From assembly GCA_002353635.1 (NCBI GenBank), contig DEKA01000043.1, positions 60,751-72,219 of the forward strand: a stretch of 11,469 nucleotides of DNA, written 5' to 3'. The translations under genes were made by a program, and so were the position numbers. Positions 1 through 6,525 of the stretch are shown here, piece after piece; the first letter of the stretch is position 1, and each line of letters starts with the position of its first letter. The stretch is from Lachnospiraceae bacterium UBA2734 (GTDB lineage: Bacteria > Bacillota > Clostridia > Lachnospirales > Lachnospiraceae). Under the pieces are notes generated by a model. It was not told the DNA's origin. It did no database searches and worked only from the letters and a program-made list of their open reading frames with translations.

Positions 1-26
1 GTTTGAAAATGACGCATCGGCGTCAT
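1..26 (-). CDS. Possible start of a gene cut by the left window edge
   Basis: On the minus strand a strong Shine-Dalgarno AAGGAGG (bases 44 to 38) is followed 11 bases later by an ATG (26 to 24). The frame stays open to the window edge and would begin MTPMRHFQ. It would be the next gene downstream of the 109-2145 sensor-like gene, on the same strand, so the two could be co-transcribed. The spacing is a little longer than ideal, a second in-frame ATG lies three codons on, and the start codon sits inside a strong inverted repeat. Eight codons are too few to name a product. The alternative is that this is only a hairpin with a chance AGGAGG. Confidence 0.4.
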
Positions 27-34
27 TTTCAGAC
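1..34. repeat. 15-bp inverted repeat (hairpin) at the window edge
   Basis: Bases 5-15 (GAAAATGACGC) and 20-30 (GCGTCATTTTC) are perfectly complementary around the loop ATCG. Pairing extends outward to 1-4/31-34 with one G-U wobble, giving about 15 bp. The A-rich left and T-rich right flanks resemble a bidirectional terminator. The minus-strand ATG of the possible downstream gene lies inside the right arm. It may continue beyond the window. Confidence 0.6.
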
Positions 35-36
35 TT

Positions 37-44
37 ACCTCCTT
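37..44 (-). promoter_or_regulatory. Shine-Dalgarno AAGGAGGT before the truncated gene
   Basis: The minus-strand AAGGAGGT is a near-perfect anti-16S match. It is the main reason to suspect a translation start at base 26, since no other gene start is near it. Confidence 0.5.
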
Positions 45-102
45 GTGCCGCTCTTTTTGCGGCACCCCGGGGCGAAATTCGCGAAAATGTTTTCGCCGAT
101 TG
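45..102. repeat. Two small hairpins downstream of the sensor-like gene
   Basis: GTGCCGC (45-51) pairs with GCGGCAC (59-65) around a T-rich loop. GGCGAAA and TTTCGCC then form a second stem around bases 72-98. Neither is followed by a clear U tract in the minus-strand direction, so they look like intercistronic mRNA structures (processing or stability) and not an obvious terminator. Confidence 0.4.
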
Positions 103-108
103 TGCAGT

Positions 109-2145
109 TCAGTTCTTCCCCAGCACCTCAAGGTTCACCGTGATGTCAAACTGTGTGCCCTGATTCAGCTGGCTTCTCACCTGAATGCTGCCTCCCATCA
201 GACTGAGCGTCTTTCTGGCTGCTGACAGCTCACTCTGGGGATCATCAAAGAGCCCCGGGAGCTTCTCGTCCGCAATCCCGCTTCCCGTATCGCGCACAGT
301 GAAGTGATAGTAGGCGCGGCCATGAACTGCGGGATCCGCCGTGTATGAAAATGTGATCCGGCCGCCCGCGCCCGTGTTGGCCACCGCGTTCTCCAGGGCT
401 GCCAGGAAGGCCATCTGCAGTCCCGGCTTATTGCCCTTCACCATATCCGGCACCAGATCCTGCGGCTGGCAGTCGAAGACAAGGTCCTTTTGTCTGCACT
501 GGGGCCAGATAATCTTGCGCACAGTGTCCACACAGGCACTGAGGGAGAATTCGCACTCCCCGCCCCTGCCGCCCGGGACACTCCCGGCGATTGCCACAAG
601 ATCGGAGGACATGACAGGGACATTCTCCGCAATCGCGCGGATATCAGCCTGCAGAGAGTCCTTCCTCTTCCGGTCCTCCGCTTTCTGCATGGCTTCTGCC
701 ATGCTCTGCACAGAGCGGAGCTGTCCTGAAAGGAGGTACTGCATTCTGGTCAGACACTTGTCCTTCTCCTTGAGACGAAGGGCCGTGTCATTGTCCTGCG
801 CCCGCTCACTCAGCTGCAGCTCCTTCAGCTGCGCCTTCAGGGTAAAATTCTCGCGGGAGAGCGCATCTGCCCTCTCCTTCTCCTTCTCAAGTTCCCCGCT
901 CTTTTCCTGCAGCTTCTTATCTCTGTCCTCCATGAGCGCCTTTCGCTCGGCTTCATTCTGCTCCCTGGTCTCTTTCCGCTCCTGCTCCCACTGTGCCTGC
1001 AGCCTCTTCTTCTGTTCCTCTGTCTGCTGCAGCACTTCCTTGTCCATAGCTCTCTCCATGGCAAGAATTCTTCTCTGGTACTGAGAGTCTGAGCGCGCGT
1101 GGAGCTTCTCTGCCTTGTCGTACTCCTCCTGGAGACGGGCCAGGCTCTCCTCCGCCTTCTTTCTGGCGGCGGCCTCCGTGCGGACTGCCTCCTCGGATCT
1201 TGTCACCGCCTCATTGATCGCGCGGCTGGCCTTCTCCGTCGCATCGCGCACGGCATCATCAGCCTTCTCCTGCACCTTCGCGGCGTCGCTGTTCTCCTCA
1301 GCAAAGGTCTTCACATCCTGCGCCTTCTGCGCTTCCTTTGCCTTCTCCACTTCCTTCTTCAGGCGGCGGTCCGCTTCCCCGACGATATTCGTGATCTCCA
1401 TGAAGAAGAGATAGAGGACGGTCTTTTTGCCCTCTTTATAGGGTGCGGCCGCCACAAGGTGCGAGGCGACCGTTCTTCCGCTGCTCTTCACGAGACTGAC
1501 CTGCAGGTCCATCGGCTTTGCCTTCCTGATGCCGATCAGCTGCCCAAGGAGTGTGCGGACCCGCCTCTGCTCTTCTTCAGAGAGCATGAAGAACGGATTC
1601 TCCTCCATGCGGCTGTAGAAGTCGTCCTCCTCGTAGCCAAGTCTCCTGTAAAAATAAGAGTTGCTGTACAGATGCCGGATGCCGGCTCCCGCTCCTCCCG
1701 TGCTCGCAAGGACAATGACGCCGCCGGGCATGTTGTCGATGAACTCCCGGATCTGCTCTGTATCCGTCCGTGCATATTTTCTGGAAATACCTACGAAGGT
1801 CAGCGTATACCCGGCTCCCTGCTTCTGAATACAGAGCGTACAGCGAATGTTGACCGTGTCCTCTTCTCTCTTCGGGATCAGGTTGACCTCATAGACAACC
1901 GTGCTGGTGTCACCTGCTGCCGGAGCGCTCCGGATCGCCGCGATGTCCACGTTGAAGAGCCTGGGATCCTGGCGGATAGTCCCCTCAATAAAAGAGAGTG
2001 TCTCCTGCTTCGTCAGAAAATGGCGGATCTCATCCGGCGTCACAATGACAATATCCGCCGCAAGAAATTCGATAGTGAGCCTTGCGTCCCGCCTGTTGTA
2101 TAATGTCTCTAAGAATTTTTTTCCGTAATCGATTGGTGTCTGCAT
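109..2145 (-). CDS. SnoaL-PAS-coiled coil-GHKL ATPase signalling protein (histidine kinase-like, no phospho-acceptor His seen)
   Basis: A 678-residue, probably cytoplasmic protein with no signal peptide or membrane segment. Order: a SnoaL/NTF2-like domain (about 2-124); a PAS-like domain (about 130-255); a Glu/Lys/Ala-rich coiled coil (about 256-464); a helical linker in the DHp position (about 465-524); and a HATPase_c (GHKL) domain (about 560-678). The ATPase shows an N box (ENAVAN, 585-590), a G1 box (DTGSGI, 619-624) and a G2 region (LMGGSI at 649, NQGTQF at 661). The DHp-like stretch contains no histidine. The only His between PAS and ATPase is H349, deep in the coiled coil, so autophosphorylation of the usual kind looks unlikely. 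An upstream in-frame ATG at 2163 adds six residues. I prefer 2145 because an extended -10 (TGATACAAT) overlaps the upstream ATG and neither start has a Shine-Dalgarno. A role as a stress or ligand sensor is inference. Confidence 0.75.
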   Translation of the reverse strand: MQTPIDYGKKFLETLYNRRDARLTIEFLAADIVIVTPDEIRHFLTKQETLSFIEGTIRQDPRLFNVDIAAIRSAPAAGDTSTVVYEVNLIPKREEDTVNIRCTLCIQKQGAGYTLTFVGISRKYARTDTEQIREFIDNMPGGVIVLASTGGAGAGIRHLYSNSYFYRRLGYEEDDFYSRMEENPFFMLSEEEQRRVRTLLGQLIGIRKAKPMDLQVSLVKSSGRTVASHLVAAAPYKEGKKTVLYLFFMEITNIVGEADRRLKKEVEKAKEAQKAQDVKTFAEENSDAAKVQEKADDAVRDATEKASRAINEAVTRSEEAVRTEAAARKKAEESLARLQEEYDKAEKLHARSDSQYQRRILAMERAMDKEVLQQTEEQKKRLQAQWEQERKETREQNEAERKALMEDRDKKLQEKSGELEKEKERADALSRENFTLKAQLKELQLSERAQDNDTALRLKEKDKCLTRMQYLLSGQLRSVQSMAEAMQKAEDRKRKDSLQADIRAIAENVPVMSSDLVAIAGSVPGGRGGECEFSLSACVDTVRKIIWPQCRQKDLVFDCQPQDLVPDMVKGNKPGLQMAFLAALENAVANTGAGGRITFSYTADPAVHGRAYYHFTVRDTGSGIADEKLPGLFDDPQSELSAARKTLSLMGGSIQVRSQLNQGTQFDITVNLEVLGKN

Positions 2146-2153
2146 GATAGATA

Positions 2154-2162
2154 ATTGTATCA
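2154..2162 (-). promoter_or_regulatory. Candidate extended -10 promoter for the sensor-like gene
   Basis: The minus-strand TGATACAAT matches TGn-TACAAT. No -35 is visible at 17 bp. Initiation about 7 bases downstream would fall near 2147, only a couple of bases before the ATG at 2145. That would fit the missing Shine-Dalgarno and imply a near-leaderless mRNA. Confidence 0.35.
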
Positions 2163-2189
2163 TACCGGCCAGCGCCGGCGCAGTGATTT

Positions 2190-2198
2190 TGCTATACT
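2190..2198 (+). promoter_or_regulatory. Extended -10 promoter for the DUF1292 gene
   Basis: The plus strand reads TGCTATACT, an extended -10 (TGn + TATACT, 5 of 6 to consensus). A clear -35 is absent, as is common for extended -10 promoters. Initiation near 2205 would give a leader of about 150 bases before the ATG at 2353. Confidence 0.5.
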
Positions 2199-2205
2199 GT
2201 ATTTA

Positions 2206-2220
2206 TCAGCACCCTGCTGA
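2206..2220. repeat. Perfect dyad TCAGCA-CCC-TGCTGA at the predicted start site
   Basis: Six base pairs around CCC lie just downstream of the plus-strand -10. This could be an operator, or a small 5' hairpin on the DUF1292 mRNA. No regulator is assigned. Confidence 0.4.
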
Positions 2221-2262
2221 AAACTGATGAAAGCCGGGCTGCAGGCCCGTTCACCGGACGGA

Positions 2263-2310
2263 CGGGCAGCCATACCATTGACCATTGGCGGGATTGCCCG
2301 CCGCGTTTTT
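2263..2310 (+). promoter_or_regulatory. Terminator-like hairpin with competing pairing in the DUF1292 leader
   Basis: GGCGGG (2287-2292) pairs with CCCGCC (2297-2302) around ATTG and is followed by GCG and five T (2306-2310), the layout of a short intrinsic terminator. CGGGCA (2263-2268) can instead pair with TGCCCG (2295-2300), which would break the terminator stem. A tandem ACCATTG ACCATTG lies between (2274-2287). This could be a leader attenuator, but the stem is short and the T tract modest. Confidence 0.35.
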
Positions 2311-2319
2311 CACTTCGGG

Positions 2320-2340
2320 GTGCCGCACACAGATCGGCAC
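2320..2340 (+). repeat. Hairpin just before the DUF1292 ribosome binding site
   Basis: GTGCCG (2320-2325) and CGGCAC (2335-2340) form a 6-bp stem that ends directly before the AGAAAGGAAG Shine-Dalgarno. It could modulate ribosome access. I see no specific partner. Confidence 0.3.
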
Positions 2341-2352
2341 AGAAAGGAAGAT

Positions 2353-2646
2353 ATGGCAGAAAAGACCGACAGCAGCAAGAACGAAAAGGAAAACGACATC
2401 ATCACCCTGACCGGCGATGACGGCACAGAGGAACAGTATGAACTGCTCGATATGATTGATTACTCCGGCACCCAGTATGCCGTCCTCGTGGAGGCAGACC
2501 CGGATGCGGAGCAGGTGCAGATCTTTAAGGTGGAGGATGCCGACGAGGAGACGAATACGCTCACGCCCGTAGCCAGCCAGGAGACGGCCAATGCAATCTT
2601 CGAGCTCTTCAAGACGAGGAACAGTGATAAGTACGATTTTTCCTGA
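2353..2646 (+). CDS. DUF1292 family protein
   Basis: A 97-residue, strongly acidic soluble protein. After a hydrophilic lead (1-14) it shows the DUF1292 pattern: ITLTGDDGTEEQYELLDMI (17-35), then a tyrosine-containing strand followed by AVLVEADPD, and VQIFKVED. It ends with the helix ANAIFELFK. The frame is open upstream to an ATG at 2227, but the start at 2353 is favoured because AAAGGAAG lies directly before it and the upstream part has no family similarity. In many Bacillota a DUF1292 gene follows alaS, ireB and ruvX-type genes. Here it stands alone with its own promoter and a structured leader. The biochemical function of the family is unknown to me. Transcription should end at the hairpin at 2681-2744. 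Confidence 0.85.
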   Translation: MAEKTDSSKNEKENDIITLTGDDGTEEQYELLDMIDYSGTQYAVLVEADPDAEQVQIFKVEDADEETNTLTPVASQETANAIFELFKTRNSDKYDFS

Positions 2647-2680
2647 ACAGCACACTGTTATCAAGTCTTTGGCGTCGACA

Positions 2681-2744
2681 TAAAACCCAGTGCGGCGAAC
2701 TGTGAGGATGTCCAAAATCCTTAGTTTGCTGTACTGGGCTTTTT
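2681..2744. terminator. Bidirectional terminator between convergent genes
   Basis: CCCAGTGCGGCGAAC (2686-2700) pairs with GTTTGCTGTACTGGG (2724-2738) over 15 bp, 12 Watson-Crick and 3 G-U. An inner AGGAT/ATCCT stem extends it. It is followed by TTTTT (2740-2744) and preceded by AAAA (2682-2685), so it can stop the DUF1292 gene from the left and the trans-sulfuration gene from the right. All three non-canonical positions are wobbles in the plus-strand RNA; in the minus-strand RNA they become A-C mismatches, so it should work better for the plus strand. Confidence 0.75.
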
Positions 2745-2783
2745 AGTGTTCTTTACTCTATGTGTCTGATGCCGACTGTATGA

Positions 2784-3953
2784 TCAGTTTTCCTTCTCCG
2801 CAGCCGCAAAGACTCTCTCGAACTCCTCGATCAGGTCGTCTCCGTTTTCAATACCAACGGAGAGGCGCAGCACTCTGTCCGTGATGCCGTTCTTATCGAG
2901 CAGCTCCTTCGGCACCTCGGAGTGTGTCTGTGTGATCGGATAAGTGATGAGGGACTCGGTCCCGCCAAGGCTCTCCGCGAAGCGCACGAGCTCCACATGA
3001 TCGAGAATGGAGTGGGCGAAGCCTGCGCTGTCCACCTCAAAGGTGAGCATGCCGCCAAAGCCAGTGGCCTGCTTCTTCATAATCTCATAACCCTTGCTGT
3101 CCGGCAGTCCCGGATAGAGAACCTTTGTCACATGAGGATTCTTCTGCAGCCACTCTGCGAGGCGGAACGCGTTCTCCTGCGATCTGTCCATGCGCACGGC
3201 CAGTGTCATGAGTCCCCTTATGATCAGCCAGCTGTCGATGGGTGCAAGCTCATTCCCCGTGATCTTGATCATATCCCTGATCTTTGTCCCCAGCTCCTGT
3301 GTGGCGGAGACCACAAATCCGCCGAGCGTGTCATTGTGCCCGCCGATGTACTTCGTCGCGGAGTGGATGACATAGTCTGCGCCCCACTTAATCGGCTGCT
3401 GATAGTAGGGTGAGAGGAAGGTGTTGTCCACGATGAGAAGAATGCTGTGTGCCTTTGCGATGCGGCTTACCTTCTCCAGATCCGTGACATGCATCATGGG
3501 ATTGGTGGGCGTCTCCAAATAGAATGCCTTTGTGTTCGGGCGGATGTATTGCTCCGGATCGTCCGTAGAAAAATCAATTCCCGTAAACTCATATCCGTTC
3601 TTTGTGTTGATCGTCTGGAAGAGTCTCGTGCTTCCGCCATAGAGATCGTTGTCGACGACAAAGTGGTCTCCGGGCTTAAAAGTCTCCATGACAGCCGTCA
3701 CCGCCGCCATGCCGCTCGCAAACGCCGCGGCGTCTGCGCCGCCCTCGAGCAGCGCCATCTCGAGCTCGAGCTGTCTTGTTGTGGGATTGGCGACGCGGGT
3801 ATAGTCATACCCTGTGCTCTCTGTCTGCTCCTTGAAACCTCTGTGTGCAAAGGTAGCTGTCTGATAAATCGGATAGCTGATTGACTGGTACTGGTCATCC
3901 CCGCCTGCGTGAATCTGGAGCTGACTCTCTATATGGAGCTTCTTCTTATCCAT
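2784..3953 (-). CDS. Trans-sulfuration PLP enzyme (cystathionine gamma-synthase/lyase family)
   Basis: A 389-residue cytoplasmic fold-type-I PLP enzyme of the Cys/Met-metabolism family, full length. Visible residues: YTR (51-53) and SGM (80-82) for the PLP phosphate, Y105 stacking on the ring, D176 (VDNTF) for the pyridine nitrogen, and K201 in SATKYIGGHND as the Schiff-base lysine. The C-terminal AESLGGTESL and RLSVGIE blocks are typical. The family includes cystathionine gamma-synthase, gamma-lyase, beta-lyase and O-acetylhomoserine sulfhydrylase, and sequence alone does not separate these here. Next to a PatB-type beta-lyase, gamma-synthase (O-acylhomoserine plus cysteine to cystathionine) is a sensible inference. 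The start at 3953 is chosen over 4046 because AAAGG lies 5 bases before it and homologous sequence begins there. It follows the beta-lyase gene after a 164-base structured spacer. Confidence 0.88.
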   Translation of the reverse strand: MDKKKLHIESQLQIHAGGDDQYQSISYPIYQTATFAHRGFKEQTESTGYDYTRVANPTTRQLELEMALLEGGADAAAFASGMAAVTAVMETFKPGDHFVVDNDLYGGSTRLFQTINTKNGYEFTGIDFSTDDPEQYIRPNTKAFYLETPTNPMMHVTDLEKVSRIAKAHSILLIVDNTFLSPYYQQPIKWGADYVIHSATKYIGGHNDTLGGFVVSATQELGTKIRDMIKITGNELAPIDSWLIIRGLMTLAVRMDRSQENAFRLAEWLQKNPHVTKVLYPGLPDSKGYEIMKKQATGFGGMLTFEVDSAGFAHSILDHVELVRFAESLGGTESLITYPITQTHSEVPKELLDKNGITDRVLRLSVGIENGDDLIEEFERVFAAAEKEN

Positions 3954-4009
3954 GATGTCCTTTCTGCCGTGCATGCCGGCCCCGAACCTTCCCCTGACTC
4001 GTTCTGTTC

Positions 4010-4101
4010 CCCTTGTGTAAATGTTTGGCACCCCCCGAAAACTCAATAATCCGGATGGGAAGCTTGCTTACCGGATGGATTTTTGACTTCACAAGGGTGC
4101 C
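4010..4101 (-). promoter_or_regulatory. Leader with mutually exclusive RNA pairings before the trans-sulfuration gene
   Basis: In the minus-strand RNA, segment A GGCACCCTTGTG (4101 to 4090) can pair through GGCACCC with GGGTGCC (4033 to 4027, 7 bp), or through CCCTTGTG with CACAAGGG (4017 to 4010, 8 bp). The two pairings share the CCC of segment A and would cross, so they exclude each other. Between them sits a local ATCCGG/CCGGAT plus AAGC/GCTT hairpin (4049-4076). There is no U-run terminator, and I recognise no S-box or T-box signature. A conformational switch is inference. Confidence 0.4.
4049..4076. repeat. Hairpin ATCCGG...CCGGAT in the patB/trans-sulfuration spacer
   Basis: ATCCGG (4049-4054) pairs with CCGGAT (4071-4076). 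Inside it AAGC pairs with GCTT around a short loop. CCGGATGG also occurs twice as a direct repeat (4051-4058 and 4071-4078). This may be the 3' structure of the upstream message or part of the leader switch. Confidence 0.4.
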
Positions 4102-4117
4102 GGACAATTGCCAACTG

Positions 4118-5302
4118 TTATTTCTGCAGCGCCTTCACCGCATCCCCGAGCCGTCCCATGGCTTCCTCAAGAATGCTGCGCGGGCAGGCAATGTTGATGC
4201 GCTCGAACAGCGCCGTCTCCTTACCGAAAATAGCGCCGCCGTCGAGCCATAGCCTTGCCTTGTTCACGACGAGGTCCTCCAGCTCCTCCGGCTTCAGACC
4301 GGTGCCGCCGAAATCGAGCCACAAAAGATAGGTTCCCTCCGGCTCCACGAGAGATACTCCGGGAAGATTGTCCTTTACGTACTGCCGCACATAATCGAGA
4401 TTTCCCTTAAGATACTGCAGGAGCTCCTCCAGCCACGGCTCACCGAGATCATAGAACGCCTTCGTGGCGACCATACCCAGGACATTTCCCTGGCTGTATC
4501 CGGACGCCGCCACCTCTCTGCGGAAGAACCTGCGCTTATCCTGGTCAGGAATCAGAATATTGGCGCACTGGAGTCCCGCGATATTGAAGGTCTTGCTGGC
4601 AGAAGTGCCGGTTACCGTGAATTCCTTAAAGGAAGGGTCAACGGATGCAAACGGTACAAAGGTGTGCCCCGGATAGACGAAATCGCAGTGAATCTCATCC
4701 GAGAATACGGTCACCCCGTGTTTCTTACAGATTTCTCCGAGTTTCTGCAGCTCCTCCCTTGTCCACACTCTGCCTACGGGATTGTGCGGATTGCAGAGAA
4801 GGAAGAGCTTGACGCTGTTCGTGTATATTTTCCGCTCAAAGTCGTCGAAATCGATGTGATAGCGTCCATCCTCATAGATGAGCTGGCTGTTCACCAGTCT
4901 CCTTCTGTTGTCCTGGATGACCTCGCGGAACGGATAGTAGACCGGCTGCTGGATGATCACCGCATCACCGGGCTTCGTGTATGCGCGCACCGCGGCGGCC
5001 AGCGCATAGACAACGCCGGGCGTCACCGTGTTCCACTCCTTCTGAATTGTCACGCCATATCTTCTCTGAAACCAGCTGACAAGGGAGTCGCCGTATGCAT
5101 CATCAGGGTCTGTATATCCGAAAATCCCGTGATCGATGCGCGCCTTAAGGACATCGAGCACCTCCTGCGGCGCGCGGAAATCCATGTCCGCGACCCACAG
5201 CGGAAGGAGATCATCCCTGCCCATCCTGCGCATCTGTGCATCGTACTTGATACAGCCTGTGCCTTTTCTATCGATTACAGTGTCAAAATCATAACGTCCC
5301 AT
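4118..5302 (-). CDS. patB: MalY/PatB family cystathionine beta-lyase (PLP C-S lyase)
   Basis: A 394-residue cytoplasmic fold-type-I PLP enzyme, full length for the family. MalY/PatB enzymes cleave cystathionine to homocysteine, pyruvate and ammonia, and also act on cysteine S-conjugates. Diagnostic blocks are LPLWVADMDF (33-42) near the N terminus, FGYTDPDDAY (61-70), the CNPHNPVGR loop with N174, SDEIHCDF with D202, and the Schiff-base lysine K237 in TGTSASKTFN. The start is supported by GGGAG five bases upstream. Only 15 bases separate it from the DUF2232 membrane protein gene before it, so the two are probably co-transcribed. The trans-sulfuration gene follows 164 bases later, giving a plausible cystathionine-to-homocysteine pair. 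E. coli MalY also represses MalT; nothing here suggests that role. A general aminotransferase function is the main alternative and is disfavoured by the MalY-type blocks. Confidence 0.9.
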   Translation of the reverse strand: MGRYDFDTVIDRKGTGCIKYDAQMRRMGRDDLLPLWVADMDFRAPQEVLDVLKARIDHGIFGYTDPDDAYGDSLVSWFQRRYGVTIQKEWNTVTPGVVYALAAAVRAYTKPGDAVIIQQPVYYPFREVIQDNRRRLVNSQLIYEDGRYHIDFDDFERKIYTNSVKLFLLCNPHNPVGRVWTREELQKLGEICKKHGVTVFSDEIHCDFVYPGHTFVPFASVDPSFKEFTVTGTSASKTFNIAGLQCANILIPDQDKRRFFRREVAASGYSQGNVLGMVATKAFYDLGEPWLEELLQYLKGNLDYVRQYVKDNLPGVSLVEPEGTYLLWLDFGGTGLKPEELEDLVVNKARLWLDGGAIFGKETALFERINIACPRSILEEAMGRLGDAVKALQK

Positions 5303-5317
5303 GGATTCTCCCTTCTG

Positions 5318-6304
5318 TCACCTCTGCAGGGCGCTGCCGCTTCCGCCCCTCTTCTCCTCGATCTTCTCCGCCAGCATGTAGTGGAGACTCCCTGACAGAT
5401 ACAAAAGACCCAGAATCATGTCCACAAACGGGAAAATCATGACGCTGAAAAAGGCCAGGATTCCGTCAAGAACCTTCGAGGCGCTCACATAGGCATAGAG
5501 CACCATCCAGAGTGCGATCACACCAAAGCAGATCAGCATGAAATATCCGCAGATACCGACTGTCTGTACCACATTCTGCACGATCTTATTCCCGAACGGC
5601 TTTGCGTAAGACACGTTATAGAGAATATACGCGATGAAAGCGGCATATCCTGTCCACCTCGGCGGATAATAAGCAGTCACCGGCGTGGGCTTCGGCACCT
5701 GTACGCGGAGCTTGCGCAATACAAGGAGTGTCACCTGGAAAACAATGAAACCCTCAAGTCCGCCTGAAATGGCAATGGAGATCAGCATGACCTTCTTCAG
5801 CATATTGGCGGGCGGAATAAGGGCGGAGACATCAACACCGGTTTGTCCAGACTGCTCTGCCGCCTTCTGCATCATCTGCTGCATCATCTGTTCCATCTGT
5901 GCGACGTCCTGATCGAGGCTGACGCCGGTTGTGATCTGCGCGATGATGACCATGCTCACCAGCTCACACGCCATCGTGAGGAACATGATCATCAGCATCG
6001 TCTTTGTCAGATCCTTCTTGTGGTAGATCCGCACGCCCAGAACCATCCCCAGCACTGCCGCAGAAATCGCGTAAAAAACAGAGGTAAAAGTCCCGAAAAA
6101 GAAGGAGAGCAGCACCATGCAGACGAATACGGTAAGACTCGCCTTCCCGCCGTACTGCACTGCGAACGCCGCAATCGGGATCGGCAGGATGTAGGTCATC
6201 ATGCCCTCCAAAAGCCCTCCTGTCTGCCGGTTGAGCAGAAGAATGAGCCCGTAAATGGCGATCAGCATCGCGCCGTATGTAATCTTCAAGGTCTTGTTGT
6301 TCAT
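5318..6304 (-). CDS. DUF2232 (YybS-like) integral membrane protein
   Basis: A 328-residue polytopic membrane protein. By eye there are about eight hydrophobic segments: near 10-25, 35-50, 57-90 (two), 102-125, 170-198, 218-235, 245-272 and 280-305. A long soluble loop (about 127-168) is striking for the run QMEQMMQQMMQ, rich in Met and Gln, followed by a Gly/Ser/Ala-rich linker. The overall pattern matches DUF2232/YybS proteins of Bacillota, which resemble substrate-binding membrane subunits of ECF-type importers, though their substrate is not known to me. The start at 6304 is set by GGAGG nine bases upstream; the frame continues to an ATG at 6454, but that extension is basic, unlike the family, and lies upstream of the likely promoter. 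It heads a probable transcription unit with patB (15-base gap). Confidence 0.75.
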   Translation of the reverse strand: MNNKTLKITYGAMLIAIYGLILLLNRQTGGLLEGMMTYILPIPIAAFAVQYGGKASLTVFVCMVLLSFFFGTFTSVFYAISAAVLGMVLGVRIYHKKDLTKTMLMIMFLTMACELVSMVIIAQITTGVSLDQDVAQMEQMMQQMMQKAAEQSGQTGVDVSALIPPANMLKKVMLISIAISGGLEGFIVFQVTLLVLRKLRVQVPKPTPVTAYYPPRWTGYAAFIAYILYNVSYAKPFGNKIVQNVVQTVGICGYFMLICFGVIALWMVLYAYVSASKVLDGILAFFSVMIFPFVDMILGLLYLSGSLHYMLAEKIEEKRGGSGSALQR

Positions 6305-6413
6305 GTAGGAAAGCCTCCGCTTGCAGACACCTGTGTCCGATTGGGTGTACCGGCTCTTTCTGCCTCTTCCGGCGGCAAATGCAGGCCTGTACGCACCTTT
6401 CTGATGATGAACT

Positions 6414-6422
6414 ATCATACCA
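6414..6422 (-). promoter_or_regulatory. Extended -10 promoter for the DUF2232-patB unit
   Basis: The minus-strand TGGTATGAT matches TGn-TATGAT (5 of 6 to TATAAT). It would start transcription near 6407, with a leader of about 100 bases. A competing candidate lies upstream at 6471-6499, and I cannot decide between them. Confidence 0.45.
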
Positions 6423-6470
6423 TATCCACAGATGGGGGACGCGGAACTTTGCATGCAGTAGTTTTCCTAT

Positions 6471-6499
6471 AGAATATATATGATTTATAAGAATTGCAA
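6471..6499 (-). promoter_or_regulatory. Alternative promoter TTGCAA-17-TATTCT for the DUF2232 gene
   Basis: On the minus strand TTGCAA (6499 to 6494) and TATTCT (6476 to 6471) are separated by exactly 17 bases, each 4 of 6 to consensus, within the most AT-rich stretch of the spacer. Confidence 0.35.
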
Positions 6500-6525
6500 G
6501 TAAAATATTAAATTGCCCCGCGTGA

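Noticed and set aside
1099..2103. 334-codon plus-strand open frame opposite the sensor-like gene
   Set aside because: A shadow of the minus-strand coding region. Its Leu/Arg-rich composition mirrors antisense Glu/Lys/Ala codons.
2251..2715. 154-codon minus-strand open frame over the DUF1292 gene
   Set aside because: It overlaps a recognised family on the other strand and the terminator hairpin, with no Shine-Dalgarno of note.
3954..4117. SAM-I riboswitch or T-box before the trans-sulfuration gene
   Set aside because: The characteristic conserved blocks (for example the T-box GGTGGNACCGCG element) were not found by eye, so only the competing pairings are reported.
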